A stretch of 64,000 nt of DNA, from the NCBI RefSeq assembly GCF_024347075.1, contig NZ_AP024900.1, forward strand, positions 2,542,001-2,606,000. The letters are read 5' to 3'. How positions within the stretch are numbered: the first letter of the stretch is position 1; every line of letters begins with the position of its first letter. Shown here piece by piece: positions 52,548 through 62,040 of this stretch. The position numbers were made by a program, and so were the translations under genes. The stretch is from Vibrio rarus (lineage in GTDB: Bacteria; Pseudomonadota; Gammaproteobacteria; Enterobacterales; Vibrionaceae). Under the pieces are notes generated by a model. The model was not told where the DNA came from. It did not search any database and saw only the letters and a program-made list of their open reading frames with translations.

Positions 52548-53510
52548 TTAAAATAACTCGTCGGCAACCTCATAGAGATCATTACGAACAGGTCGGCGCA
52601 TATTTTCAATGGCATCGATAATATCGTGATGAACTAACTCTTCTTTTTGGATACCCACACAGCGACCACCATGACCTTCCAATAGAAGATGGACGGCGTA
52701 GTTGCCCATACGAGAAGCCAATACTCGGTCAAATGCCGTTGGACGACCACCACGTTGAATGTGCCCCAGAACCGTTGCGCGTGTTTCGCGTCCCGTTGCC
52801 GATTCAATGTCTTTTGCCAATTCGTTAGCGTCAAACATCAACTCCGTCAGAGCTATAATGGCGTGCTTCTTACCTTTAGCAATACCTTCTTCAATGCTTG
52901 TAATTAACTCTTCTTTGCTCCATTGGCGTTCAGGCGTAATGATGTACTCACATCCCCCAGCAATCGCTGACATTAAGGTTAAATCACCACAATGACGCCC
53001 CATGATCTCTACAATTGAGATACGTTGGTGAGAAGAAGACGTGTCACGCAAACGGTCAATGGCATCAATAACGGTATTCAGCGCCGTTAAATAACCAATC
53101 GTATAGTCCGTGCCCGCAATGTCGTTATCAATGGTTCCAGGTAGACCGATACATGGGTAACCCATTTCTGTGAGTTTCTTCGCCCCCATATACGAACCAT
53201 CACCGCCGACAACCACAAGAGCATCAATACCGTGCTGTTGAAGATTTTCAATGGCTTTAGCTCGTACCGCTTCCTCTTTAAACTCAGGAAAACGCGCTGA
53301 GCCTAAAAATGTGCCACCCTTATTGATAACATCTGAAACACTTGAACGGCCTAATTTTTCAATTCGGTTTTCATACAGTCCTTGATAGCCATCATAAATA
53401 CCATAGACTTCAATACCTTTCGACAATGCCGTACGCACCACCCCACGTACTGCTGCATTCATACCCGGTGCGTCACCACCACTTGTTAGTACACCAATTT
53501 TTTTAACCAT
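52548..53510 (-). CDS. pfkA: ATP-dependent 6-phosphofructokinase
   Basis: PfkA phosphorylates fructose-6-phosphate, the committed step of glycolysis. From the ATG at 53510 it has 320 residues ([20 protein letters not shown]), the E. coli length; an ATG four codons upstream is less likely. Motifs GGDGSYMGA and [13 protein letters not shown] with the catalytic Asp are present, as is the signature [12 protein letters not shown]. fieF lies upstream on the same strand, as in E. coli. Confidence 0.98.
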   Translation of the reverse strand: MVKKIGVLTSGGDAPGMNAAVRGVVRTALSKGIEVYGIYDGYQGLYENRIEKLGRSSVSDVINKGGTFLGSARFPEFKEEAVRAKAIENLQQHGIDALVVVGGDGSYMGAKKLTEMGYPCIGLPGTIDNDIAGTDYTIGYLTALNTVIDAIDRLRDTSSSHQRISIVEIMGRHCGDLTLMSAIAGGCEYIITPERQWSKEELITSIEEGIAKGKKHAIIALTELMFDANELAKDIESATGRETRATVLGHIQRGGRPTAFDRVLASRMGNYAVHLLLEGHGGRCVGIQKEELVHHDIIDAIENMRRPVRNDLYEVADELF

Positions 53511-53745
53511 GTTGCCCCTCAACTATTGGGATAATTCTAATTTATTTTTGTATTGCCTTATCACTGGCAAGAACTCCAATCACCCTGCTAAAGCCCCCTT
53601 CTAGACTTGTACAAGCAAAGCGAATAGATATTCATTGAGTAGAGTATTGCAGTTTCCTACACAATTAAGATTGACTCAAATCAGAATCTGAAAACTTAAC
53701 CACTCTACTTAAGATAACTAACTTTAACTTAATTTCACTCACAAC

Positions 53746-54660
53746 TCAGCGTTTATCATCAGTTTGTGAGCGCAGTGAATCATTGCTATCAACAACTGAA
53801 AGCGGGTCTTGATGTATCAATACATCACTGCCCTCAAAACGTTGTTCAATTCGGTTTTCTACCTCTTCGGCGATATTGTGCGCTTCAATCAAGGGCAGTT
53901 GATCATCGAGCTCCAAATGTAATTGAATAAATCGAGTCGGCCCTGACATGCGCGTTCTTAAATCATGGATGCCATGTACTTTATCCACCGAACTTGCAAT
54001 ATCGATAATCTCTACCAACTCCGTCTCTGGTAACTGTCGATCCAGTAAAGATTGAACCGCCAACATAATCATTTGGTAGGCACTATACAAAATGAACACA
54101 CCAATACCGATGGCAAACACCGAATCCGCTTGTCCAAAACCAAACATGCTCAGTACCAAGGCCAATAAGATCGCGCCATTCATATACAAGTCTGTTTGAT
54201 AGTGTAGCGAGTCTGCAGCAATAGCTTGGCTTCCCGTTTGTCTAACCACACGTTTTTGAAAAACCACTAACGCAAAAGTCAGCACAATGGAGAATAAACT
54301 CACATAAATACCCACTTCGGGCTGATTTAACTCTTGCGGTCGAAAAAAGCGCTCTACACCATTCAGAATCAAAAATAATGCTGAACCGGAAATAAACATA
54401 GACTGCGCTAAGGCGGCTAAAGACTCAGCTTTACCATGGCCAAATGTATGCTCTTCATCGGCCGGTTGCAGTGAGTACTTCAATACCACTAAATTAATTG
54501 AAGACGCGGCTATATCTAAAAGAGAATCAACAACAGAAGCCAAAAGGCTCACCGAACCGGTTAACCACCAAGCGACAATTTTCACTATCAACAACAAGGT
54601 TGCAATCAATGTGGCAGACCATGCTGCTATGGTCACTAATTTTTTATACTCTGGTTTCAT
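53746..54660 (-). CDS. fieF: Cation efflux protein FieF (CDF family)
   Basis: FieF exports Fe2+ and Zn2+ from the cytoplasm in exchange for protons. The 304-residue protein has six membrane helices (first about 11-31), metal-binding Asp/His residues in [11 protein letters not shown] and [14 protein letters not shown] (helix 2 and the loop after it), a matching HYQTD in helix 5, and a cytoplasmic domain with [10 protein letters not shown] near the end. It lies between pfkA and cpxP, the same order as in E. coli. Confidence 0.95.
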   Translation of the reverse strand: MKPEYKKLVTIAAWSATLIATLLLIVKIVAWWLTGSVSLLASVVDSLLDIAASSINLVVLKYSLQPADEEHTFGHGKAESLAALAQSMFISGSALFLILNGVERFFRPQELNQPEVGIYVSLFSIVLTFALVVFQKRVVRQTGSQAIAADSLHYQTDLYMNGAILLALVLSMFGFGQADSVFAIGIGVFILYSAYQMIMLAVQSLLDRQLPETELVEIIDIASSVDKVHGIHDLRTRMSGPTRFIQLHLELDDQLPLIEAHNIAEEVENRIEQRFEGSDVLIHQDPLSVVDSNDSLRSQTDDKR

Positions 54661-54822
54661 AATTTTCTAATAGCACTAGTTTAAGAAAATTATACTACAT
54701 CGAATTGTAAATAGGTGCATTGCTAGACAGTAACCTAAACTCGCTATATTGGATTAAAAAAAGAGTTACAGAATTTAATCACAACGGCAACTTTGGTCTT
54801 TTTTCTTAAATAGCTAACAAAC

Positions 54823-54857
54823 AAAAAAAGCGCAACTTCAACAAGTTGCGCTTTTTT
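54823..54857 (-). terminator. Terminator after the cpxP gene
   Basis: A 15-bp stem (AAAAAAGCGCAACTT and complement, loop CAAC) with T-runs in both directions, about 40 bases after the cpxP stop. Confidence 0.92.
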
Positions 54858-54897
54858 CAATCTAGCTCACTCCGAACTATGACATTCTATAAAGGCG

Positions 54898-55407
54898 TTA
54901 TTCATTGCCTTTTTTCGACATTTTCTTTTGCATTTTTTGCTCACACTTAGTTGCTTTCTCTGCTTGTTTGTCCACAAGCTTTTGCTTTTGATCATCGGTT
55001 AATACACTCATCATGCGATGCATAGTGCGCATTTTTTCGACTTTCATCGCTGTACGTTCCGCAACCATTGAAGAGGCGAGTTGTTGTGCTTTGGCTTCAT
55101 CAAAATCAGCGGCTAAAACCAGTTGCTGCTCCTGATCTTTCATGGATTTCATTTGTTGACGCTTGCTATCACCCTCGGCTTTTTTTGATGCACGTACTTC
55201 ATCACGAATTTTTTTCATTTCCGTTTTTTGTGCGTCCGTTAAATCTAAACCGCGAAAGGCTTTCTTACCGTCCATTCTCATTTCACAGGCATGGCCACCT
55301 TTATGACCTTTGTCGCCATCTTTTTTGCCATTAGCAAGCACTGAGGCACTACCTAGTGTCAGTGGAACCATCATTGCTACTGCTAACCATTTTTTATTCA
55401 TTGCCAT
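54898..55407 (-). CDS. cpxP: Periplasmic CpxP/Spy-family chaperone
   Basis: A 169-residue periplasmic protein with a signal peptide (cut after VLA, about residue 25), a Gly/His/Lys-rich segment (KKDGDKGHKGGHACE) and an all-helical body with two LTxxQ-type motifs: LTDAQKTEMKKI (about 56-67) and LTDDQKQKLVDK (about 136-147). CpxP binds the CpxA sensor and damps the Cpx response. GAGG lies 8 bases before the ATG at 55407. It is divergent from cpxRA with an exact CpxR box between. The protein is unusually lysine-rich. Confidence 0.9.
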   Translation of the reverse strand: MAMNKKWLAVAMMVPLTLGSASVLANGKKDGDKGHKGGHACEMRMDGKKAFRGLDLTDAQKTEMKKIRDEVRASKKAEGDSKRQQMKSMKDQEQQLVLAADFDEAKAQQLASSMVAERTAMKVEKMRTMHRMMSVLTDDQKQKLVDKQAEKATKCEQKMQKKMSKKGNE

Positions 55408-55498
55408 GATATTAACCTCAATTATTTAGACATAGGCTGCTGTTTTCAGCAGGTGTTTTTATAATAATAGTTCTCTTGTAAAGTGCGGTATGTTGAAC

Positions 55499-55513
55499 GT
55501 AAAGATAAGTAAA
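55499..55513 (-). promoter_or_regulatory. CpxR box between cpxP and cpxR
   Basis: GTAAAGATAAGTAAA fits the CpxR consensus GTAAA-N5-GTAAA exactly. Another GTAAA half-site lies 21 bp away at 55478-55482. The site is 92 bp from the cpxP start and 71 bp from the cpxR start, so CpxR could control both. Confidence 0.8.
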
Positions 55514-55583
55514 TCGCCCCCATCCTTTTCCTAATCCCCTTACAATCTAAGTATTGAAGATAGCAGTAAAGTGAGAATTTTTT

Positions 55584-56267
55584 ATGCACCATATACTATT
55601 GGTCGATGATGACATCGAGTTAACGGCTCTATTAGAAGACATTCTTACTTACGAAGGTTTTGCTGTATCGCAAGCCCATAATGGGCAAGAGGGGTTAAAT
55701 GCCGTCGATGAAAGTGTTGACCTGATTTTACTCGACATCATGATGCCGAAAATGAACGGCATGCAAATGCTAAAACAGCTGCGTGAAAACTGGCAAACTC
55801 CGGTGTTATTTCTGACCGCTAAAGGAGAGGAGGTTGATAGAGTGATCGGTCTAGAGCTTGGCGCTGATGATTTTCTGCCAAAACCGTTCAGTGATAGAGA
55901 GTTACTGGCTCGTATTCGCGCTATTTTGCGTCGCACATGCACTCCAGTTACTACAACCGCGGGTACTGTTTTTCAAGACATCACACTCAACCCAGGGGCT
56001 CAAGAAGCCTATTGTAACGACACTCTGCTCGATCTAACGGGCACAGAATTCAGCCTTTTAGAGTACTTTTTACGCCACCCCGGTGAAGTGCTCACCAAAG
56101 AGAGCATTAGCCTTGATGTACTCGGTAAACGCTTAGCCGCTTTTGATAGAGCGGTCGATATGCACGTTTCCAACTTACGTAAAAAGCTACCGGAACGAGC
56201 AGATGGAAAACCTCGCATCAAAACATTACGTGGTAAAGGCTATCTATTTATTGAGAGCACACAATGA
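55584..56267 (+). CDS. cpxR: Envelope stress response regulator CpxR
   Basis: CpxR is the OmpR-family response regulator phosphorylated by CpxA on envelope stress. The 227-residue protein has a receiver domain with phospho-acceptor Asp51 (LLDIMMPKMNG), acidic VDDD near the N-terminus and Lys100 (LPKPF), and a winged-helix DNA-binding domain with DRAVDMHVSNLRKKL. It overlaps cpxA by 4 bp. Confidence 0.97.
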   Translation: MHHILLVDDDIELTALLEDILTYEGFAVSQAHNGQEGLNAVDESVDLILLDIMMPKMNGMQMLKQLRENWQTPVLFLTAKGEEVDRVIGLELGADDFLPKPFSDRELLARIRAILRRTCTPVTTTAGTVFQDITLNPGAQEAYCNDTLLDLTGTEFSLLEYFLRHPGEVLTKESISLDVLGKRLAAFDRAVDMHVSNLRKKLPERADGKPRIKTLRGKGYLFIESTQ

Positions 56268-57634
56268 GACTGCCTAAATCCAACAGCCTCTACGGTCGTA
56301 TCTTCGCCATCTTTTGGCTCACTATTTTAGTCGTTTTGCTAGCGGTCATTGGTTTACAAAAACTCGATCCGAGAAAATCTCATGCGATAAAGCACGACTC
56401 TCTAAATAAAATCAATCGCCTGGTATCCTCCATAGAGCAAAAGGTCACCGATAGCCCTACCCCACACCTCGCGCTAAAAAACTTAGAAGAGCGACGCTTT
56501 GGCAGTAAAGATTTTCGACTCTATTTAGTCAGTGAGCAAGGTCGCCTTCTCAGTCGCGCAAGTGGCCCAAAACGTCAAGCTCTGCAATCGATGGCGGCGC
56601 AATATGTCAATGCTAAAGAACCCAACCAGCAATTGTTTGGACGTTATATGGTTGCAGGTCCCTTCCCCATTATTATTAATGGCGAAAACTACACTGTCTA
56701 TGCAGGGTTCTCTACCAAACGTCCACCGCCGATCCTCTACCAGTTCTTAGATGCGCCCTTTAAATTACTGTTATTTATTATGCTAATAAGCACCCCCTTA
56801 TTGTTGTTATGTGCTTGGCGATTAAGTTTACCCGCTCACAAACTTGAGCGAGCAGCAAAACGCGTGACTCGCGGCGAATTTATCGTTGATCCTAGCCTTG
56901 AGAAAGGGACGAGTGAGTTTAAGCAAACCGGTGCGAGCTTTAATCAAATGGTGCTCTCTATTAATCAAATGGTATCGGGACAACAAAAACTATTATCTGA
57001 CATTTCCCATGAGCTTCGCTCTCCCTTAACACGTTTAACAATGGCCAATGCACTGGCTATCCGTAAGCAAGGCACGTCTAAAGAGCTACAACGTATAGAA
57101 ACAGAAGCCGAAAGATTAGAGCAGATGATTAAAGATCTGTTGGATTTGTCACGTATACAAATAGACAGCCACCACAATCGAGCCCTACTGGACGCTCACT
57201 CATTATGGGGCGAGATATTACAAGATGCGCAATTTGAAGCGGAACATAACCATATAGATCTGCATTTCCAAGCGGTACCTAAGGTCAAATTAACCGGTAA
57301 TAAAAAACTGCTAACCAGCGCCTTTGAAAATATCGTGCGTAACGCCATTCGTTATGGACATTCAAAGATCGATATACAGTTTTCTATCCACAATAATCAG
57401 CTCACCTTTATTGTCGAGGATGATGGTGATGGCGTTGCTGAAGATGAGTTAGAAAGTATTTTCCGCCCCTTCTACCGCGTTTCAGAAGCAAGAGACAGAG
57501 AAAGTGGCGGTACTGGGCTGGGCTTAGCCATCACTGAAAGTGCTATTTTACAGCACAACGGTACCATTAAAGCGCAAGCGGGAAGCTTGCTCGGCGGGTT
57601 AAAAATGACCGTATGTTTGCCAATACAAATTTAG
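56264..57634 (+). CDS. cpxA: Envelope stress sensor histidine kinase CpxA
   Basis: CpxA senses misfolded envelope proteins and controls CpxR. The 456-residue inner-membrane protein has two membrane helices (about 11-29 and 167-187) around a periplasmic sensor domain, a HAMP domain, and a kinase core. The phospho-accepting His249 is in SDISHELRSPLTRL, and N and G boxes are seen as NIVRNAIRYG and GGTGLGLAI. It begins inside the end of cpxR (ATGA overlap). Confidence 0.97.
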   Translation: MRLPKSNSLYGRIFAIFWLTILVVLLAVIGLQKLDPRKSHAIKHDSLNKINRLVSSIEQKVTDSPTPHLALKNLEERRFGSKDFRLYLVSEQGRLLSRASGPKRQALQSMAAQYVNAKEPNQQLFGRYMVAGPFPIIINGENYTVYAGFSTKRPPPILYQFLDAPFKLLLFIMLISTPLLLLCAWRLSLPAHKLERAAKRVTRGEFIVDPSLEKGTSEFKQTGASFNQMVLSINQMVSGQQKLLSDISHELRSPLTRLTMANALAIRKQGTSKELQRIETEAERLEQMIKDLLDLSRIQIDSHHNRALLDAHSLWGEILQDAQFEAEHNHIDLHFQAVPKVKLTGNKKLLTSAFENIVRNAIRYGHSKIDIQFSIHNNQLTFIVEDDGDGVAEDELESIFRPFYRVSEARDRESGGTGLGLAITESAILQHNGTIKAQAGSLLGGLKMTVCLPIQI

Positions 57635-57661
57635 TGGTATCCATTAAATAGTATCTCTAAC

Positions 57662-57700
57662 GGGCAGTGCACCTAAGATAGGTTTGGGTATATACTGCCC
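57662..57700 (+). repeat. Inverted repeat upstream of trmL
   Basis: GGGCAGT (57662-57668) and ACTGCCC (57694-57700) are exact complements around a 25-base loop in the 93-bp cpxA-trmL gap. Too weak to call a terminator; an operator is possible. Confidence 0.4.
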
Positions 57701-57727
57701 CCATTCATTTTAATTACAGTACAGCTT

Positions 57728-58204
57728 ATGTTTGACATTGCCTTATACGAACCCGAAATTGCGCCTAATACAGGCAACATCATTAGACTTTGCGCAAACT
57801 GCGGCGCAAACTTACATCTTATCGAGCCATTAGGGTTTGATTTAGAAGAGAAAAAAGTAAGACGTGCCGGGCTTGATTATCACGACTTAGCCCGTGTTAA
57901 GCGCCATAAAAACTACCAAGCTTTTATCGAGTATTTAAATGAGCGAGAAGGCGAATATCGCATTTTTGCTTGCACCACTAAAACGACGGGACACCACGTA
58001 GATGCCCAATACCAACACGGCGATGTGTTGTTGTTTGGCCCAGAGACTCGTGGATTACCCGCAGACTTAATCGATGCTCTGCCTATGTCACAAAGAGTAC
58101 GCATTCCAATGGTTCCGGATAGTCGCTCACTCAACCTATCGAATGCCGTAGCCATTATTGCTTTCGAAGCATGGCGTCAGATGGGCTTCCCTGACGCGAT
58201 CTAA
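57728..58204 (+). CDS. trmL: tRNA (cytidine(34)-2'-O)-methyltransferase TrmL
   Basis: TrmL methylates the ribose of the wobble base in tRNA-Leu isoacceptors. The 158-residue SPOUT-class protein forms a deep-knot dimer; [19 protein letters not shown] (about 8-26) and the SAM-binding end [12 protein letters not shown] plus [18 protein letters not shown] (about 121-138) are diagnostic. Length matches E. coli TrmL. It is convergent with fxsA. Confidence 0.95.
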   Translation: MFDIALYEPEIAPNTGNIIRLCANCGANLHLIEPLGFDLEEKKVRRAGLDYHDLARVKRHKNYQAFIEYLNEREGEYRIFACTTKTTGHHVDAQYQHGDVLLFGPETRGLPADLIDALPMSQRVRIPMVPDSRSLNLSNAVAIIAFEAWRQMGFPDAI

Positions 58205-58225
58205 ATCACTCTATAATATGGATGA

Positions 58226-58714
58226 TTAATTAAGACGGTCTTTATCTTGATCGTCTTTTTTCTCGTACTCACCTTCAAACACATCCCCGTCCTCTTTTTG
58301 CTGAAAAGGACCGTTCTGCCCAAAGTGCGTATGCCCCTGAAAACCCGAGTGCATGCCATTAACTTTGACTTTCTTCATTAACTGACGAGCAATAATCGCT
58401 CTCGGTTTAGGTAGTAAAACCACCATACCCAATGTATCGGTCATAAAGCCAGGAGTCAGCAATAGTACCCCTGCCACAGCTAGCATGACACCCTCAACAA
58501 TTTGCTGAGCCGGCATTTCACCTTGTTGGAGACGAGACTGCACGGAAAGAAGCGTTGCAATCCCCTGACTGCGCACCAATGATGCGCCAATTAACGCAGT
58601 CGAAATAACGATTGCTATCGTAGTCCAAACCCCGAGGAATCCACCTACTTGAATAAATAGACCTATTTCAACTATGGGTACACATATGAATAACAACAAT
58701 AAAATAGGAAACAT
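58226..58714 (-). CDS. fxsA: FxsA family membrane protein
   Basis: A 162-residue inner-membrane protein with about three to four hydrophobic segments in residues 1-105 and a polar cytoplasmic tail. Overproduced FxsA blocks phage T7 exclusion by the F plasmid in E. coli; its normal role is unknown. Family motifs include EIGLFIQVGGFLGVW and LLTPGFMTDTLGM. It is divergent from aspA, as in E. coli. Confidence 0.92.
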   Translation of the reverse strand: MFPILLLLFICVPIVEIGLFIQVGGFLGVWTTIAIVISTALIGASLVRSQGIATLLSVQSRLQQGEMPAQQIVEGVMLAVAGVLLLTPGFMTDTLGMVVLLPKPRAIIARQLMKKVKVNGMHSGFQGHTHFGQNGPFQQKEDGDVFEGEYEKKDDQDKDRLN

Positions 58715-59034
58715 GCATCCTCCTCACATTAAGGTGCTCAGTTTAAGCTCAAAAAGGGTATAAGCTCAATTGTTATATACCTTTAGCCGCCTTTCATCTC
58801 ACACAAATACCAAGCAATGGTCATTGTGTGCAAAATTCTGTGTTTTTCCCTCGTAAAAGTGATCAATTTATAATTTTTATTTTCTTATTCCATGTATGGT
58901 GTTGCATATGAAATCTAGTCTGATTTTATCGCTAAATAATCTACGAATGGACTCATTAAACTGAATTGATAAATGAATAGTTACTTCTAAACTATTCATT
59001 GTTATATCAAATAAGATGAATAAAGGTCCATGCT
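58715..59034. other. Intergenic region between fxsA and aspA
   Basis: This 320-bp AT-rich stretch holds the promoters of both genes. A 10-bp inverted repeat lies in the aspA leader (58972-59000). I did not find a convincing FNR or CRP site; a few half-site-like GTGATCA and TTGAT sequences occur. Confidence 0.5.
58972..59000 (+). repeat. 10-bp inverted repeat in the aspA leader
   Basis: AATGAATAGT and ACTATTCATT are exact complements around a 9-base AT-rich loop, ending 34 bases before the aspA ATG. No T-run follows. It could be a leader hairpin or an operator for a dimeric regulator. Confidence 0.55.
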
Positions 59035-60486
59035 ATGACAACATCTGCTGCACTGTTAGCCACCCGTATAGAAGAAGATCTCCTTGGGCAACGCCATGTT
59101 CCTGCCGACGCCTATTATGGTATCCACACCCTGCGCGCTATTGAAAACTTTACCATTTCAAGTATGACGATTTCCGATGTGCCGGAATTTGTTCGCGGCA
59201 TGGTTATGACGAAAAAAGCGGCGACCATCGCCAATAAAGAACTTGGTGTTATTCAACCCGATGTTGCTCAGCACATCATTGAGGCATGTGACGTCATACT
59301 GGAAACAGGACGTTGTATGGACCAATTCCCTTCCGATGTCTTTCAGGGGGGGGCAGGCACCTCAGTCAACATGAATACCAACGAAGTGATTGCCAACCTA
59401 GCCCTTGAACTCATGGGCAAAGAGAAAGGCCAATACGACATTGTTAACCCCAATGATGACGTTAACAAAAGTCAATCAACCAACTGTGCATACCCCACTG
59501 GCTTCCGCATCGCGGTATACAACAGCGTCAGTAAACTTATTGAAGCCATTGAGTATTTAAAATGTGCCTTTGCCGATAAAAGCACTGAATTTGACGGCAT
59601 CCTCAAAATGGGACGTACCCAGTTACAAGATGCGGTACCTATGACCGTGGGCCAAGAGTTTCATGCGTGGTCGGTCACCCTGTCCGAGGAGATTCGCAAC
59701 CTACAATACACCGCCAAACTGCTGCTTGAGGTTAATTTAGGGGCAACGGCGATTGGAACGGGATTAAACGCTGCCGAAGGCTATCAAGAGTTGGCTGTCA
59801 AAGCCTTAGCCGAAGTCACTGGGCTTGAGTGTGTGCCATCAGAAGATCTCATCGAAGCCACTTCAGACTGTGGTGCTTATGTCATGATGCACGGCGCACT
59901 TAAACGTCTTGCCGTTAAGCTTTCTAAAATTTGTAATGACCTGCGCCTATTATCCTCAGGGCCACGCGCAGGCCTTAATGAACTCAACTTACCGGAGCTT
60001 CAAGCCGGTTCATCTATCATGCCCGCTAAAGTAAACCCTGTGGTTCCCGAGGTGGTTAACCAAGTGTGCTTTAAGGTGTTGGGAAATGACAACACCATCT
60101 CATTTGCAGCAGAAGGGGGGCAACTTCAGTTAAACGTAATGGAACCCGTCATTGCGCAAAGCATGTTTGAATCCCTAACCATTTTAACCAATGCCTGTGT
60201 CAATCTGCGTGATAAATGCATTGCCGGCATTACCGTAAACAAAGAGGTTTGTGAAAGTCACGTTTTCAACTCCATCGGTATCGTCACCTATTTAAACCCA
60301 TATATAGGACATCACGAAGGCGATATCGTCGGTAAAATTTGTGCTCAAACAGGCAAAAATGTCCGTGAAGTGGTTTTAGAGCGTGGACTGCTTACAGAGG
60401 CGGAACTGGAAGATATCTTCTCAGCTGAAAACTTAATGAAGCCACAATATCGAGCTAAGCGCTTCGAACAAACTCACAGCAAATAG
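59035..60486 (+). CDS. aspA: Aspartate ammonia-lyase
   Basis: AspA deaminates aspartate to fumarate and ammonia, feeding fumarate respiration. The 483-residue protein is in the fumarase/aspartase superfamily with the signature [12 protein letters not shown] (catalytic Ser loop), [17 protein letters not shown] and [14 protein letters not shown]-type spacing before ATG is poor as a ribosome binding site, but the N-terminus [25 protein letters not shown] is the family one. dcuA follows after 95 bp. Confidence 0.97.
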   Translation: MTTSAALLATRIEEDLLGQRHVPADAYYGIHTLRAIENFTISSMTISDVPEFVRGMVMTKKAATIANKELGVIQPDVAQHIIEACDVILETGRCMDQFPSDVFQGGAGTSVNMNTNEVIANLALELMGKEKGQYDIVNPNDDVNKSQSTNCAYPTGFRIAVYNSVSKLIEAIEYLKCAFADKSTEFDGILKMGRTQLQDAVPMTVGQEFHAWSVTLSEEIRNLQYTAKLLLEVNLGATAIGTGLNAAEGYQELAVKALAEVTGLECVPSEDLIEATSDCGAYVMMHGALKRLAVKLSKICNDLRLLSSGPRAGLNELNLPELQAGSSIMPAKVNPVVPEVVNQVCFKVLGNDNTISFAAEGGQLQLNVMEPVIAQSMFESLTILTNACVNLRDKCIAGITVNKEVCESHVFNSIGIVTYLNPYIGHHEGDIVGKICAQTGKNVREVVLERGLLTEAELEDIFSAENLMKPQYRAKRFEQTHSK

Positions 60487-60581
60487 GTACCGTCTCTTTT
60501 CATTCGATAAGCTCAAATTTTATGCCTGAAATTTGAGCTTAATGTTACTAACACAATTTAATTAAACGAAAGGAAACAACA

Positions 60582-61889
60582 ATGATAATGATACAACTAC
60601 TGGTTGTTCTGGTGTTCATCTATATAGGTGCCAGAATTGGCGGTATAGGCATTGGTCTCGCGGGCGGACTAGGCGTTATTGCGCTCTCTTTGGGGCTTGG
60701 TGTCCCAACTAGCCAAGCGTTTATACCGGTCGACGTTATACTAATTATTATGTCGGTCATTACCGCTATTGCCGCAATGCAAGTGGCAGGTGGTATGGAT
60801 TGGCTGGTACAACTGGCCGAAAACTTCTTACGCAAACACCCAGAAAGAATCACCTTCTACGCGCCGATCGTAACCTTTTTCATGACCCTTATGGCGGGTA
60901 CTGGGCATACTGCATTCTCAACTCTACCGGTTATTGCCGAAGTAGCAAAAGGCCAAGGCATTCGCCCTTCAAGACCTCTTTCTATTGCCGTTGTGGCCTC
61001 ACAAATTGCAATTACCGCTTCACCAATTTCTGCTGCCGTAGTCGCTTTTGCAGCCATGCTTGATCCTCTCGGTGTCGATTACCTCACTCTACTTGCTGTG
61101 TGCATTCCAACCACTTTTATCGCATGTATGATAGGGGCGTTTGTTGCCAACTTTATTGGCTGTTCACTTAAAGATGACCCTGTTTATCAGGAGCGTCTAG
61201 AGCAAGGACTCATCAAACTAAATAGCAGTACCCAACGTGAAATACTGCCAACAGCAAAACGTGCGACCTTTATTTTCTTAGGTGCCATTTTATTTGTGGT
61301 CCTATATGCGGCAGCCATCTCTGGTTCTGTTGGCTTGATTGAAAACCCGCACTTAGGTCGAAACGAAGCCATCATGACGGTGATGCTCGGTGCTGCTGCC
61401 ATTATTGTTCTCACCACTAAGATTGATGCGTCTCTAATTCCATCAGCGGCGACGTTCCGTTCCGGTATGACCGCTTGTGTGTGTGTATTAGGTGTGGCTT
61501 GGCTTGGCTCTACCTTTGTGAACGCGCATGTTAATGACATTAAAGAAGTGGCGGGAGCACTGCTAGAAACCTACCCATGGATGCTGGCTATCGTGTTATT
61601 CCTAGCGTCTATGTTGCTTTACTCTCAAGGAGCGACCACTGTGGCACTGATGCCTGCAGCTCTTGCCATTGGCGTAGCTCCTCTTACTGCGGTAGCTTCA
61701 TTTGCGGCGGTGAGCGCTTTGTTTGTATTGCCAACCTATCCAACACTTTTGGCGGCGGTAGAAATGGATGACACGGGTTCAACTCGAATCGGTAAATATG
61801 TGTTTAACCACCCTTTCATCATCCCTGGAGTGGTTACCATTGCCACATCAGTAACACTTGGCTTCTTAATTGGTAGTTTCTTTATTTAA
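60582..61889 (+). CDS. dcuA: Anaerobic C4-dicarboxylate transporter DcuA
   Basis: DcuA exchanges aspartate, fumarate, malate and succinate across the inner membrane. The 435-residue protein has about 10-12 helices and family-conserved stretches GTGHTAFSTLPVIAEVAKG and SPISAAVVAF. AAAGGAAAC precedes the ATG by 7 bases. Located right after aspA, it fits aspartate uptake and conversion to fumarate. In E. coli cutA lies between dcuA and dsbD; here dsbD follows directly. Confidence 0.96.
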   Translation: MIMIQLLVVLVFIYIGARIGGIGIGLAGGLGVIALSLGLGVPTSQAFIPVDVILIIMSVITAIAAMQVAGGMDWLVQLAENFLRKHPERITFYAPIVTFFMTLMAGTGHTAFSTLPVIAEVAKGQGIRPSRPLSIAVVASQIAITASPISAAVVAFAAMLDPLGVDYLTLLAVCIPTTFIACMIGAFVANFIGCSLKDDPVYQERLEQGLIKLNSSTQREILPTAKRATFIFLGAILFVVLYAAAISGSVGLIENPHLGRNEAIMTVMLGAAAIIVLTTKIDASLIPSAATFRSGMTACVCVLGVAWLGSTFVNAHVNDIKEVAGALLETYPWMLAIVLFLASMLLYSQGATTVALMPAALAIGVAPLTAVASFAAVSALFVLPTYPTLLAAVEMDDTGSTRIGKYVFNHPFIIPGVVTIATSVTLGFLIGSFFI

Positions 61890-61922
61890 GTCACCGCTTA
61901 TTTAAGTTCACTACTTAACATA

Positions 61923-61951
61923 AAAAGGGGCGCACTATGCGCCTCTTTCTG
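61923..61951 (+). terminator. Terminator after dcuA
   Basis: An 11-bp stem (AAAGGGGCGCA / TGCGCCTCTTT, one wobble, loop CTA) with a T-rich tail, about 35 bases after the dcuA stop. Confidence 0.85.
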
Positions 61952-62040
61952 TTTTAATCTAAATTAATACGATAGACGACGAAACTTAACACCCCTCTAT
62001 CAGGTCTCTTTATTAACTGAATTCGATTTGTACGGACACT

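Noticed and set aside
53590-53660. CTTGTACAAG and GAATAGATATTC palindromes upstream of pfkA as regulator sites
   Set aside because: They do not match the Cra consensus and short palindromes of this size are expected by chance.
58800-58980. FNR- or CRP-like sequences before aspA
   Set aside because: Only half-sites are recognisable; no full site with acceptable spacing.
61890-62040. Missing cutA between dcuA and dsbD as a deletion
   Set aside because: The gap holds a clean terminator and no remnant; absence may simply be the local gene order.
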